Source of the DNA: Bugula neritina
Lineage: Eukaryota; Bryozoa; Gymnolaemata; Cheilostomatida; Bugulidae
Length of the DNA: 64,000 bases
Reading direction: 5' to 3'
NCBI GenBank assembly: GCA_964035545.1
Contig: OZ037771.1
Coordinates: 7,916,690-7,980,689, forward strand
Shown here one piece after another: positions 48,001 through 60,292 of the stretch (its first letter is position 1; each line of letters starts with the position of its first letter). Position numbers and translations under genes: made by a program. A model generated the notes under the pieces. It saw only the letters and a program-made list of their open reading frames with translations. It did not search any database and was not told the DNA's origin.

Positions 48001-51000
48001 TGTAAAAGTGGATGCTGATGGTAAGCAGGTACGTATTAGTTTGTTGAATGCATCATTATTGCCATATTAATGAGGCTTTGCATCTGAACTTTCCATGAGA
48101 ATGCAAACCATCAAGTGGTAATGCGATTACTTACCACAAAGATTTCTAATTATTAATTGTGATTTCTCTAATCTATTGCAAATATTTCCATAATTGAAGT
48201 CTAACTTTAGATGAGCCAAGTTGAGAATTTAAAAACAGTGAAAGTCATTGATTTGGAATTTGAATTAACACAATCTGAGCTGGATATGACTAAAGTTCAA
48301 GAGCGGCAAAATTCAAAACTGTCTCGTTGCCCGATCAGCTGTTTTGCTTTACCAGGTGCGTTCTACAAGCAAACACGTTTATCTGCAGCTGACCTGCTCT
48401 TTCTTGTCTGACTTTTCTTCAGCCCCAATCTCCTTTTTTATCTTCTCTTTTTTCTTTTTCTTTTCTTTCTTTTCACTTTTCCTCTTTTTCTCTAGTGTGC
48501 ACACAAATAAAAAATGATTAGTAGGTAATTGCTTAATTAGTGAATACCAGGAATGTGACCACCTAATAACTCACCTTCAAAGTTCAAACTCATTCTAAAT
48601 AATATTCACAAAAACAGGTGAAAATTTCTTTGTGCACGGCTCTGTTTTGACTGCTGATTTTACTGCCGAAATTAAGAACAAGCTCATCATGTTTCTATTT
48701 TTAGAAACATTTGGCATTAAATTTCAGCAGTTGGCTATTAATAGCACAATGGGTGAGTTTTTTGCTGCTAAATGTGGTTAAATTTTATAGAGTATGATTC
48801 AGTTGCTGCCGGCTGTAGTGATTTGCCTTTGAAGGCATCACACATGATTCAGAGCTTCTATAAATATAGCATCCATTTGTGGCACTTGTAAGGAGCCCCC
48901 TACTGCAAAATATAACATAGACATGTCCTCAAGCTATTTTTGGCAACTTTGTTTTACACAACTGCTGCCCTAAAGATAAAAAATGTATTAGTTTGTGAGA
49001 ATAGACTTGGCTTTAAAAGTAAATAGACGCACAAAGGGAGAGAGTTAAGACTAGTAGACACACATTTTAAATACCATAATATCCTAATGTAAACCCAGAC
49101 AACGTATTCTAAGAAACAAAGGGGAACAAAATTTTGCTAGTGAAGCTGCAGGAATGTTATATTATATAACATTGGAGTAGAAACAGTATCTCACCATAAT
49201 AACATGCAAGTAGATCACAGAGTGGTGTAGTGATGGTGGATGGAGAGGGGAGATAATGTACACAGAGTATATATGTATATACAGAGTAGAAATGTATATA
49301 CAGGGTGTAGAGATGTATACACAGAGAGTATATAATATGTATATACAGAGTAGAAATGTATATGCAGAGAGTATATATGTATATACAGGGTGTATAGAAG
49401 ACGGATATTTCATATGAAAACTTCAGGATGTATTCATAGCAAATATTACTTTATAATTTTCTCTCTCAGACTTGCAGATCACATGATTCAACTTTTTAGC
49501 AGCCAGAAGAGCAATTTAAATATTCTGTATAAATAAACTGCATTCCCCAACTTTTGTAATACTTCCTTAAAACTCAACAGTGAAGTTCATTAGCATGGTC
49601 CATGTAACAGGAAGCAGTCATATGATTGTATGACATTGTTGGGTCAATAGCTGGTATGGCATATTTATAATGTGTCACACTATTAAGTGATGTACACCAA
49701 ATAAAATTATTTCTTAGTTTGTATAGTAGTTGGTATGGTACATTTAATACTGCTTGCTGATAAATTGTATTGCAACAGGAAATTCACTATCTCATAGACA
49801 ACATATGGCCAAATTTATTCACAGTTTTACAAATTATTATGACTTATCTTCTCATGACAACTATACACCTCGATGTAGGTTTCTATATTATTTACTCGAA
49901 GAAAATAGTTTTATCAGCTTTAAAAATTAGTAACTTTACTGCATTATATCGATTTATCAGTTAGAGCAAACTGTAGTTAGATAAGTATAGAGTAGTAGAG
50001 GGCAATATTTTACAGCAGTAAGCAGTAGTGAGTAATACTGAGTGGTATGTCGTATATAGTACCAATGAGTAATTGTGAGTAGTAGTATGTAGTATTGAGT
50101 AGTAATAAGTAGTGAGTAATAGTGAGTTATAGTGACTCATGTATTGCTTGATCTCTTATATCGGAGTTATGTCTCTTGGTTTGGAGCACCTACACGTACC
50201 TCAGATGCTCATTTATTCACAGGTACATTTAGTAGTTTGGTTGACTGCCAACAAGCACTAGGATATCCTTGAAACTAGCAGAGCTCCCCTAGCAAGTATG
50301 TGACTAGTGTACTGTGCACACTCTCACTTCCTGTACAGTCACCAGCTCTGAGTACTATCACACTAGCACTCATATCTTAACCTCTCAACTGTAGCAGTTC
50401 AAATAAACTGCAAGTGAAACTGATTTGGGGAAAACTAGATGGTGCAGACCTTAGACTACCTATCAATCAGTTTATAACCTGTTGAAGTATTGGTACTTAC
50501 TTTAAACTAAAACAAAAAGTTGCTTAACTTTTTCCATGCCACCAGCATTTAGTGCATAGTGAGTGGTACTGGGTAATAGTGAGTGGAACTGAGTGATAGT
50601 GAGTGGTACTGAGTGGTACTCAGTAATAGTGAGTAATAGTGAGTAATAGTGAGTAGTACTGAGTAATAGTGAATGGTACCGAGTAGTACTGAATGGGTAA
50701 TAAGCAGTAGCTTGTAGCCCACTAACATTTAAATTGAAAAAAAAGTTGCCGACATTTTTTCAAGTGCATATTGTTGGTTGCAGAACAAACTGTTTTCAGT
50801 ATTTTGAATTTAAACTTCAAGTATCTTAAATTTAAAAATATTACAAGTATGTGAAAGGAGTGGATCCATGCAAACAACTCTAAAGGTACTCACTTTTAGG
50901 TAGCAGAAACTCCTCATCTCCACCACTATCTGAAGGAGTGAGAGGACGGGGCGCTATGCCCTCCGCCCTCACTGCTTTGGTTACCTCATCTATATTCTTG

Positions 51001-54000
51001 TCATCTTGATCAGGAGGCTTATAGTCTTTAACATGGTCCACTCGTATGGTACGTTGCAATATCTAGAGCAGAAAATAGCACACTTACAGTGAAAGGGGTG
51101 TACTTACAGTGAAAGGGGTATACTTACAGTGAAAGGGGTGTACTTAGAGTAGAAGGGGTGTAGTTACAGTAGAAGGGGTGTAGTTACAGTAGAAGGGACA
51201 CAATAGTGTTTAATCTCATAGACTGATGTTAAATTAATACACAATATTTTATACACATTTCAATACTGCAACTGCTGCTACAACTGCTCCTATTATTATC
51301 ATTGTTTTCATTGAAAATACACGATTAATGATAAGAATACATATGATAGAGTATATATTCTTAAAACATAGAATATGTAGTTCAATCATGACAAAAGCAA
51401 TAATTCCACTAGAAAAAATTAATTGTAACTGAAGACCAGCTCTACTCCAAGTAGATGGTTCCATGCATGAAGCCTGAGCTAGAAATATTTTCTACTTTGC
51501 CTACTCGTTAAATTTTTAAATTACCAATTTGACAGAAATATGTTGAAATGACTGTCGACAAGGCTATAGCTAGTGCAGTAATTATGGTCAAAATGGTTTT
51601 ATAAACTGAGTGTAATTAGCTATCAGCTTACAGAAAATAATTGTGAATTTAAAAAAAATTAAATAATAAAAATCATTTCAAAACTATTTTTTATGGGGAA
51701 ATTTTAAATTAACCAACAATTACAGAACTTGTTAAGATTTAAATTCAACAACCTAAATTAAGTGATTCAATGCATCTTTGCTGAACACTACAGCAAATGT
51801 GGTTAAGCATGCTAACTGCATAAACAAGTTAAAAATAAATATCTCTAATCAAACCTGGAATAGAAATATTGTATATTCTCTATTAAACTAGGAGTAGTAG
51901 AGTTTAAGAAGCAGAGATTTGTTACTGTTATTGTTATATAGACTATAAAACTTCTGTACTCTGCTGACCAATACTGAGCTTGCACAACTCATAATAATCT
52001 AATACACTTAATACACAGTGTGGTAACATGTGACTCAAGGAAGTTAATGATCTGCAATATTTTATGGGGGGGGGGGGGGTGTTCGTAAAATAGGTAAAGG
52101 ATAAATTCTAATAGCCTAGAGTTTTAACTTACTATAACTACGTAATATGTAGATAGAATATAACTTACTATAACTATGTAATATGTAGATAGAATATAAC
52201 TTACTATAACTATGTAATACACAGATAGAATATAATTTACTATAACTATGTAATATATAATATTTAAGTAGAATTTTCACAAGAAAATAACTTCTTTGGT
52301 CAGACTTGTGAAATTCCTGTAATGCTGCACCTGTAGTTGGACTCTCAAACCCAAACTGCATCATCATGATCATATTGATGTAACACTTATACCATACAGA
52401 CAGTTGTTAATTCTCAGAAGCTTTAATTTTGCAAAAGATTTATAAAAAAAATTAGCTAGAACTTGATAGACACACAAATAGAGTGTCACTATAAAGTTAT
52501 ATAGCTTCAACCACAAGACGGCTATTACAATGGCGCAGATGACAGTATATTTGCCCATGTACATTCTCCCATTCCTAATCTGGTGAGGAAATGCAAACAT
52601 AACTAAATTAATTAAATTTTAATATTAATGATAAGCTTTTATTAGATTAGTTAATTATGTTTTATTTTAAATTAAATAGATAGTAAGTGTATTTGGATGG
52701 ATGGGAATGATGTAAGGAAGCCACATGATATATAATAAGGTCATTAGCAAGTGCAGTGGATGCTGTATAGGACAGTGGCCGCCTACCTTGATAAATATGT
52801 CACCAAATATCTTACACTCCTAACCTCTTCTAATATATGATAATCTTTAAGGTCGTTGGAGATTAGGAAACCCTTAGGCAATCAGAAATAAAGCCCTTTC
52901 ATTAATTAATTAATTAGTTAACTTCTTAGCCTTAGGCTTTTGAGATAAATGAGAGATAGAATGGGCACAGCCCATAGGTCACATACCACTTTCAAAGATA
53001 TAACTGAGCTATCGACACTGATAGACAATGGGCCACCAAGCAAGTGCAATGAGAAATCTTGTATGTAAGCTTGCATAGATTACGAGAAGATGCTTTCATA
53101 GAGATGGATAACTAATACACAATGTAGAACATGTACTCCTACAGCTACAGTCAGTACTACTGTAACAGTATCCTTCTCTTGCACATTTTGTGTGGAGATA
53201 AACGCAACAACTCTAATCAGTAATCATTTTCACATTTATGCTGCATTAATATTACACAACTATCAGGTGGTTACATGCATCCTTTTACTATCAACAGTGG
53301 AAGAAATATAGTGTTGCTGCAATAAGAGGGGGGGGGGTGGTAGAAGAGAAGAAGGGCACGCACTAGAACAGCAGCTATACAGGTACCTGCTGGCACATGG
53401 CCAATGTATTGGTGTGTCAGAAACACAGTAGGTTAGCAGGAGAGCAACAGTTGAAGGTCTGTTCACCTTAAAATGCTCCTTTTCAACAAGCATAGTAGCT
53501 TGTGGCCATCACTATTTTTAAAAATGGGTGAAGTTTCAAATGTGGTAGGTTTGAATGTACCTATGAGTCAACTAAATTTGGCTGATCAGTTTAAAAATTA
53601 CCCACATTATATAATATGATAATGAATAAGTCCTTAGCCTGCTTTAATAAAAACCCTTTTCCATTAGGGGTTCTCACAGGGATAGTGAAAATAAACTTGT
53701 GTGAGTTTATATAAAATGTGTTGTAACAGGTTCATTTCCTCACAGCATTCACTGTAAATGAAATTTGTGCTAATTTGTGCAAATAAAAAGAGTGCAGCAC
53801 AAGTCGTTTCCTTATATTTCTATCAAACACATCAACTTTCACTAACAAGAAAATACGTGTGTCAAAAACAGTGCTAGCTCCATACGTGTATCCAATTTTA
53901 AGGCTGCAGTTTCAATAGTCATGTTTGCTATCGAAACACTCCAATGTGAACAGATATTTTCAATGCTGCAACAAATTAGTGCATTGATTTTCATCATGCG

Positions 54001-57000
54001 TTGTTAGACAAGATATTATGAGTAATGATGACTGACCGCTTTACGTCACAGGTAGCAGGCAATATATATTATTGAGTTGATAAGTGAATAATAAATGTAT
54101 TTATATTCTCAATTATTTATAGAACATTATACAACCCAATGAAATTCAAAGTAAATCATAATGTCATCCTAAAATACAAGGAATACATTTTACTGTACTC
54201 AACCCTGGCCAACCTCACCCCAATAGCTACGTAACTTTGAGAGGTCACCATAACATGACCTTGACATCTGGCACGTACAGGTATCACTCAGCTAATATAG
54301 GAATTCTATAGCCATGACAAACCTTAAACCCACCTGAATGAACAAACATAAACTACTAGCTTAATGCATATACAATCACACAGTAACACAGTAACACACT
54401 GCACTCCAATCAACTGAACCTAACTTCAATCTCAATGATAACAAACTGCTGTAAAGCAAGAGCCAAGCAATCGGCTGTTACTGTTTTAATAGACAGAAAT
54501 GTTTTAAAATATAACACCAATTAAAATCATGGGCCAAGTCACTGCTCTTCTAGAACCAAACGTAGTATGAAAGGTTTACGATAACCGTGACTCAAATGAC
54601 TAGGTACTCAAATTATGTGTTACATGATAATTATAAGAACATTATTGGATTAAAGAGTTTTAATTATTTTGTAAATCAATTATACAGTTGTTATGAGAAA
54701 TAATTTCCCTGTTTGACACATAATCCATGGAAATTGGTAAGAATTTGGCAAATACACAACAAACAACCTGCAGACACTGGCAGGCAGTGTCAGGGCACAG
54801 ATGCAGACTATCAGCAAATCAGAAAAGATCATGATTAACCAGTAGGGGATTGTGAGCCATCAAAGGATTAGAGAAACAAACTGGGGCAAACAGGGAGACA
54901 GAGGATAGGAGAGGGGAAAGAAGAAGAGCAGAGAAGAGGCAGGGAGAGAAGACAAGGGGAGGGAAGAGGGAGAGAGGAAGAATGCTGTGGGAGAATAAAG
55001 TTTCCAACTGTATTTCAAAGAAACATAGGTTGGATTTTCATTGGTTACTTCAATGCCTGTTGTATTTTTATTGACTGTTGTTTTGCATATTGTATTTTCA
55101 TTGGTTATAAATTTATTCCCCCCACAGCAATTGATAACAGGGTTGGGATAAAAAGAAGCATTCCTTCATATTAGATGCTTCCTTGTGACAAAGGAAAGTT
55201 CTAAAGACAAAGAACATGCCACGTTGATGTCATGCAGTGAGATAACACAAAATAAAGCAAATACCCAACATAATAAAGAGGCACAATAAAAATACCACAC
55301 AAAATGGAATTCCCTAGCATGGAATGCCTCAGCAAGTGTGATAAGGTAGTGCTGAGTCTTGTTACAGTATGCCATGTGCATGTTAGATCACACAGTAGGT
55401 GAGTCAAGGGGTAGGTTAATTTGTAGGCCTACAGCTCACTATAACATACTAAATATTACTGCACTAACCAGCTACTCAACATAATAGAGTGGAGTACAAA
55501 TTCAGCTCAATTGTTCAAAAATATTTTAGTTTTTTCGATTCTCTTTATTTTGCCTAAGTTGACAATTTAGTTTGAAATCAAAGTCAATTCACAAAGATAG
55601 CTGCATTAACACTTATCATATTGATGAACTTAATTCAAATAAAATACTTTAAATGACGTCTACTTTACAATTCCAATATATACATATGTTTTTATATTAC
55701 TTAGAGATGCACAAAACACTGAAACATAGATAATTAATCTCCAATATATGCATGTATTACTCAAACTTATTTTACTTGGACCAACAGATATGCAGTTAGC
55801 CTTATGACTCAGTCAACTGCTACAGTAAGTAGTTGTCTTTCCATTTTAACTAATAAGCAGTAGAAGACAACTAATAAACCTATTAAAATATTATGCTTTC
55901 TTACATTTTAATAGAGTAATAGTTGTCATCTGATTAAATCAGGAGAGTTACAAAATTAAGACAATAAGTTTTAAATAACCTTTTCTCAACACATAACTTG
56001 ATCAACTCTTCACACTTAACTCTTTCCTTGCCTGTGCAAAATGCTGACTGACCTACCTTTGTGGTGTTGAAATTGTCCACAGCTAGAATGGTGCTCCTCT
56101 GGTCTTCATAGCAGATGAATGCGTAACCTTTGGTTTTTCCAGTCTTTTTATCCCTCACCATGTTTATATTTACAATTTCCCCATATCTAACCAGACAACA
56201 TATATAATACTACACCCTCAGGCTAACATGACAGCATACCAACACCAACTACAAATGTACTTTGCTATCAAGAGTTAGAACAGATAATTGAAATCTATAA
56301 CTAAATGCTGAGTAATAAGACAGTAAGAACTTCTCATTGCTTAGCATCGGCTAGCCATTGTCATTTAAATCAAACGTTGAATATAAGATTAATTAAAAGC
56401 TATGATTTTAAGAAAGTAATCTATAGTAAGTAATTGATCATACTGTGAGAAGATACATATCACGTCCCCCTCCGTTAGGTCGAAGGGAAGCCCTCCTACA
56501 AAGATCCACGCACTGTCTTTGTACAGGTTATGCCACGAGTTCTTCGTACCAGCAGTCCCCAACTCAATTTCTCTTTCACTGAGCTTCTTCAGATTTTCTG
56601 CATTGCTAAGAATATAATAGGTTACTCAGACTGAACATGAGTATGTTTATACTACAGACAGTTATATACATATTGGTAACTAAACTAACTATATCATTAT
56701 TAGTACATACAGTATTACTATATTATACAGTATTACTATATACATTATTACTATACACGGTATTACTGTACACAGTAGTACTATATACAGTATTACTATA
56801 TACAGTATTACTATACACAGTATTACTATATACTGTATTACTGTACACAGTATTACTATATACATTATTACTATACACATTATTACTATATACAGTATTA
56901 CTATATACGGTATTACTATATACAGTATTACTATATACAGTATTATTTCATAGATTTAAACATGAACATATTCAAATACTAGAAGCTATTTTATAAAGTT

Positions 57001-59396
57001 CTTTCTAATTGGTCTTCAGCCTAAATGCCAAAAGAGAAGATAATTTCCAGTTACAAATATGCACTAGTGAGCTTAGTTCAGTTTAGTTCTTTTGATTTAG
57101 TTTAATTAAAACTAATGACAACACACTGAAACGATAGTCACACTTTTATGCAGCATGAGATGTCTTGAAAATATGGCACCTTAGTGATAAAAAATGAGAG
57201 ACTGCGACATAGAATGAAATTTCGTTAGCACACCTCTAATTACAAACCAAAGCTGACCAAAATGAGAAATTTAACTATATTTGATAAAATTAGCCTTAAT
57301 TTTACATAACAAAGTAAATTATCTTATTCTTTCACAACAATTTCTCACAAATTTTCACACTTGATTACTATTTAGTTTTCCTAGCATACAACTTAAAACA
57401 CATTGCAACTTTTGGGAGGCATAGGCACTTGCTATCAGATCTAGATATTGAGGTAAGGGATGCTGACTCTTTAGTAATAACTCGCCCTTTTGACTTTCAG
57501 ATAGTCAAGCAAGGTCTTTCCTCAACAATGAATGATCTGTGGTGCTTAAATTAGTGCTGGAAATAACCTTTCTTTGCTAAATATCGAGTTGGGAACATAG
57601 AAAAAGGTGTTGACACTCAATATTATTTATCAAATTGCTGTTGGTGATTAGGATAATAAATGGCCGTCTTCAACAGGTAAATTAAAATGATAGGATATAC
57701 TTTTAGTAATGCCTAGAAGTTGTTTATATGTATTGTTGACTGTTAAATGAGTAAATCTCCAAATCCCACCAATTATAATTTCTAGATTTGAAACTCAGTT
57801 CTAACCTACCATTGACTTTAAAATGGCTAACTGCACTTAGCTATCTATGTCCTCGATATTTGATGAATACATCAGATTCTGCAAAAAAATATTTACCATG
57901 GTTTAATAGACCCTTTCCCTATGTTGCCCCAAACTAAATTCATATTAAAAGTTGTATCCATTATGCTGGTATATCCTGTGAACTCATTGTCAAGAACAGT
58001 TTGATAAATATTTTTAGAGTTTGGTTGTGACATAAAATCCAAACTATGTTATTGAAGTCCTCCAGGAGATAGATATTGATGTATATTGAAATAGTGGCAC
58101 ACATGTTCGAAGTTTCATAAATTTAGAAACATTTCCATGATTATTTCTTTATTATGCAATGCTGCAGTGGAAGCTAGGATCTAACAATTTATATACTGCT
58201 TATGTTGGCTGTCACCACTTTGGCTATTAAGGTTGCAAAAATTACACTACAGAGAAAAGTAAGCAGCCCACCTGTATATAGGTTAATGCCTAGCATTGCC
58301 ACCTTAGCTGGGCATGTATGTGAAGTGCAATGCAATGCCTCAGTTGCATTACCATGTTCCAATAACTATACTTGAAAAGTTTTGGCTATGTATTTCTACT
58401 AGACAGCTTTTATTTATGATAACAGTAACAATTATTTAATTATAACACTGATACTAATATTCAAAGCAATAGTTGAATTATTACGATCAGTAACAATAAA
58501 TACAAATACCTATTCAACTCTAAAAACTATCTAAAATTTATTTAATTTTATAGGCTACCTTGACTGCTAATTCCATGCTAAATATTGTTATTTAAATATT
58601 TTTTGTAGTCTGCAAATAATATGTTGTGGCTCATCTAAAAGGATACTTTCTACAACTGCTAGGACTATACTTATACTACTTATACTTAAAAAATAAAAGT
58701 TATACATATAGCTATAGTCATGCTGATACTAATACTGTAATACTCATAGTGTAAGTGATAGTGTTAGTAAGTGATACTGACAGACATAGCGGTAGTCCTA
58801 CAGGCATAGCTATTGATTCTCATAGGATATAAAGTTAAACCATCACCATTATTCATGACCACAGGCTTGAGGCATCTGCATAGTGATAGTCATATACCCA
58901 GAGTCTGATAGTCATACTGATACTGATATGATAGTCATAATGACAGTGATATTCACCACTGATCACTCAGTCTCATAGTCATGGTGATACTGATAGTCCT
59001 GCTGTTAATGATACTCATAGTGATAGTCATATGACTCAGAACTGTGACATATTATTATGATTATCTAACAGTAGCAATAACATAGAGTTAGACCAAAGTC
59101 AGTGTCACTTGGGAGACTTATGAGTCATAGTCATATCATATTCATTGTCTCATAGTCATACTCATACTCATAGTGTTAGTGACACTCATAATCATAGTGA
59201 TAGTCGCGTTTATACTGACAATTTAAGTTTAGATTATTGCCATTATGATTCACTTAATGATTCAGATTGGCATTATCATTCTGATTCAAATTCAATTCAC
59301 AATCACAATGACAATGTCAATTGTCAAACTCAAACTCAAAGTCAATGTCTAACTATGTTACTTTGATAGTGATAGTACATACGTCAACGAGTTCAT
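42016..59396 (-). CDS. RBMX2: RBMX2, RES-complex spliceosomal RRM protein (9 exons, 311 aa)
   Basis: Metazoan counterpart of yeast Ist3/Snu17, which with Bud13 and Pml1 forms the RES complex of the activating spliceosome. Minus exons: 59396-59383, 56605-56444, 56186-56057, 51062-50894, 48491-48394, 46701-46596, 43327-43283, 42981-42872, 42117-42016; all GT-AG, phases agree, 936 nt. Exon 1 is only 14 nt (MNSLT). With exon 2 it gives MNSLTNAENLKKLSEREIEL, matching human MNPLTKVKLINELNEREVQL without a gap. RRM about 37-113: RNP2 IFVGGL 39-44, RNP1 KGYAFICY 78-85, then the conserved YEDQRSTILAVDNFN and TIRVDHVKDYKPP, whose yeast equivalent contacts partners. Exon 5 is almost pure Lys/Glu. Exons 8-9 are Arg/Ser-rich (SRSRSPARKK end). 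Introns total over 16 kb and hold many arrays. Orthology is very strong; exon 1, being tiny, is the least certain. Confidence 0.93.
42148..42378. repeat. ACAGTACA-type tandem repeat at the RBMX2 exon 9 acceptor
   Basis: Units of CAGTACACAGTACATACTA and shortened forms. The array begins about 30 nt upstream of the exon 9 acceptor. In transcript sense each unit contains TACTGTAG, close to the word repeated in RAB6 intron 1. Confidence 0.92.
43974..44165. repeat. (CACTA/TATAC)n pentamer-rich tract, RBMX2 intron 6
   Basis: Imperfect 5-bp units (ACTAC, TATAC, TTACA) such as ACACTACACTACACTACATT. It is closely related in sequence to the flanks of the CTGCA array at 62.4 kb. Confidence 0.88.
44594..44615. 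repeat. 22-bp perfect palindrome and adjacent partial copy
   Basis: The half-site GTCACATGACT is followed by its exact reverse complement, so it has E-box-like CATGTG/CACATG halves. Immediately downstream GAATGTTGGTCACATTTACT and AGTCATGA repeat most of it, so it is part of a short tandem duplication spanning roughly 44586-44652. Confidence 0.7.
49255..49398. repeat. TATACAGAGT-type minisatellite, RBMX2 intron 4
   Basis: About seven imperfect copies of GTATATACAGAGTAGAAAT of roughly 19-23 bp. Confidence 0.85.
49995..50145. repeat. Short GAGTAATAGT-type repeat tract, RBMX2 intron 4
   Basis: Degenerate 10-13-bp units such as GTAGTGAGTAATA. The same unit family is much purer at 50555-50700. 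Confidence 0.75.
50555..50700. repeat. (GAGTAATAGT / GAGTGGTACT)n array
   Basis: Ten-bp units GAGTAATAGT, GAGTGGTACT and GAGTAGTACT in tandem, about 14 copies, ending about 190 nt downstream (in RBMX2 sense) of the exon 4 donor. Confidence 0.9.
51078..51196. repeat. 20-bp array just upstream of RBMX2 exon 4 acceptor
   Basis: About six copies of ACTTACAGTGAAAGGGGTGT, with a TAGTTACAGTAGAAGG variant. In RBMX2 sense most units read CACTGTAAGTACACC, which contains a perfect GTAAGT donor consensus. The array ends only about 17 nt before the exon 4 boundary at 51062. Confidence 0.9.
52066..52079. repeat. Poly-G run of 14
   Basis: Uninterrupted G tract in RBMX2 intron 3. Confidence 0.9.
52125..52258. 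repeat. 36-bp tandem repeat, RBMX2 intron 3
   Basis: Nearly four copies of a 36-bp unit containing CTTACTATAACTATGTAATA then TGTAGATAGAATATAA, with one or two changes per copy. Confidence 0.9.
53622..53718 (+). mobile_element. SINE 3'-half fragment
   Basis: Matches the 3' part of the 39688 copy: AATAAGTCCTTAGCCTG, AATAAAAACCC, CATTAGGGGTTCTCACAGGG and AAACTTGTGTGAGTTTATA. The tRNA head is missing, as in 5'-truncated insertions. Confidence 0.75.
56695..56946. repeat. 15-bp array upstream of RBMX2 exon 2
   Basis: About 16 copies of TACTATATACAGTAT (15 bp) with CACAG, CATTA and CGGTA variants, ending about 90 nt from the exon 2 acceptor. Fifteen is a multiple of three, so it yields spurious open frames in both strands. 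Confidence 0.93.
57000..59382. other. RBMX2 intron 1, mostly unique sequence plus degenerate repeats
   Basis: No coding exon was seen apart from the RBMX2 junctions. From 58690 to 59350 the DNA is a decayed simple repeat (TGATAGTCATACTGATAC type) running up to the first exon. Confidence 0.5.
58690..59350. repeat. Degenerate GATAGTCATA / CAATGTCA simple sequence
   Basis: Loose 6-9-bp periodicity (TCATAG, TGATAC, then CAAACTCAAAGTCAATG) without a constant unit. The open frame rich in His/Ser/Asp across it is explained by the repeat. Confidence 0.6.
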
Positions 59397-59764
59397 CTTA
59401 TCTTTTCTTGTTAACTATATGCTTCTTATTTGGGTTTTAAACGTATTTTTATTCAATGTAAAATGTATACATAAAGATAAGAAACCATAAAAACGTTTGT
59501 CATTGTCACTGTGACTGCGATCTTCTAATTACCAAAGACGAGAGCTTAAGACAGCCTTGACATTACACCAAAAATCAAGTGTAGTTTTGAGAACACAACT
59601 CTTATTTTGATTTGCAAAAACTAGGACATCCTTACTGAAATACATGTATAATATAGTTTATTGAATGTGTTGCATTAGTTAGACTTCATATGTTATAGAC
59701 ATATATAATATAGGTAATATAACAAATTTTATACATAACATAGTAGTTAACTCTGTAAACTATT

Positions 59765-59850
59765 TGCCCCTACTGGGATTCTAACCGCAGGTGCTCTGGC
59801 TGAAACTAAGCTGCAGCAATAACCATTACACCACAGAGGCTATGGTTACA
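59765..59850 (-). mobile_element. tRNA-like sequence, probable SINE head
   Basis: On the minus strand it has an A-box-like TGGTGTAATGGTTATTGC and a B-box-like GCGGTTAGAATCCCAG, 40 nt apart, resembling a tRNA. The ends pair poorly and no convincing anticodon arm forms, so a tRNA-derived repeat is likelier than a functional tRNA. The body of the 39.7-kb SINE family does not follow. Confidence 0.5.
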
Positions 59851-60164
59851 TCTATGGGGATAGGTCAAGCTGCAGCCCATATTGCAAAGCTCACAGCTTC
59901 TAGAATTATTTGAGTTCTTTGGCTTGAGCTGACAAACCTCTTGAATATGCTTTAGTAGAAACACAAGTTATTTTTATTTTCAATGCATAGAACATATTAC
60001 TCTGTTCTGTGCTGAAACACCCTGAAACAGCCGCTTGCATGTACACATATTAGTCCTGCATAATATTTTAGTGAATAACTTTTTATTCAAACTTTTATTT
60101 ACTGCTTAATACATATATTTTACTGTAATTTTTTTTCTATTCAAACTCACTTTCTGTTAATTAA

Positions 60165-60205
60165 TATAGTATATATATGTATATATATGTATATATATAT
60201 AATAT

Positions 60206-60252
<47 letters not shown>

Positions 60253-60292
60253 TATATATATATAATATATATATATATAATATATATTGTAT
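60165..60292. repeat. (AT)n microsatellite
   Basis: About 125 nt of TATATA with AATATA interruptions. Confidence 0.95.

Noticed and set aside
56637-56996. 119-codon Leu/Tyr/Thr-rich frame resembling membrane segments
   Set aside because: Explained by the 15-bp array; hydrophobicity comes from the TAT/CTA codons of the unit.
59765-59850. Functional tRNA gene
   Set aside because: A and B boxes are visible, but the acceptor stem pairs poorly and no anticodon arm forms; treated as a SINE head.
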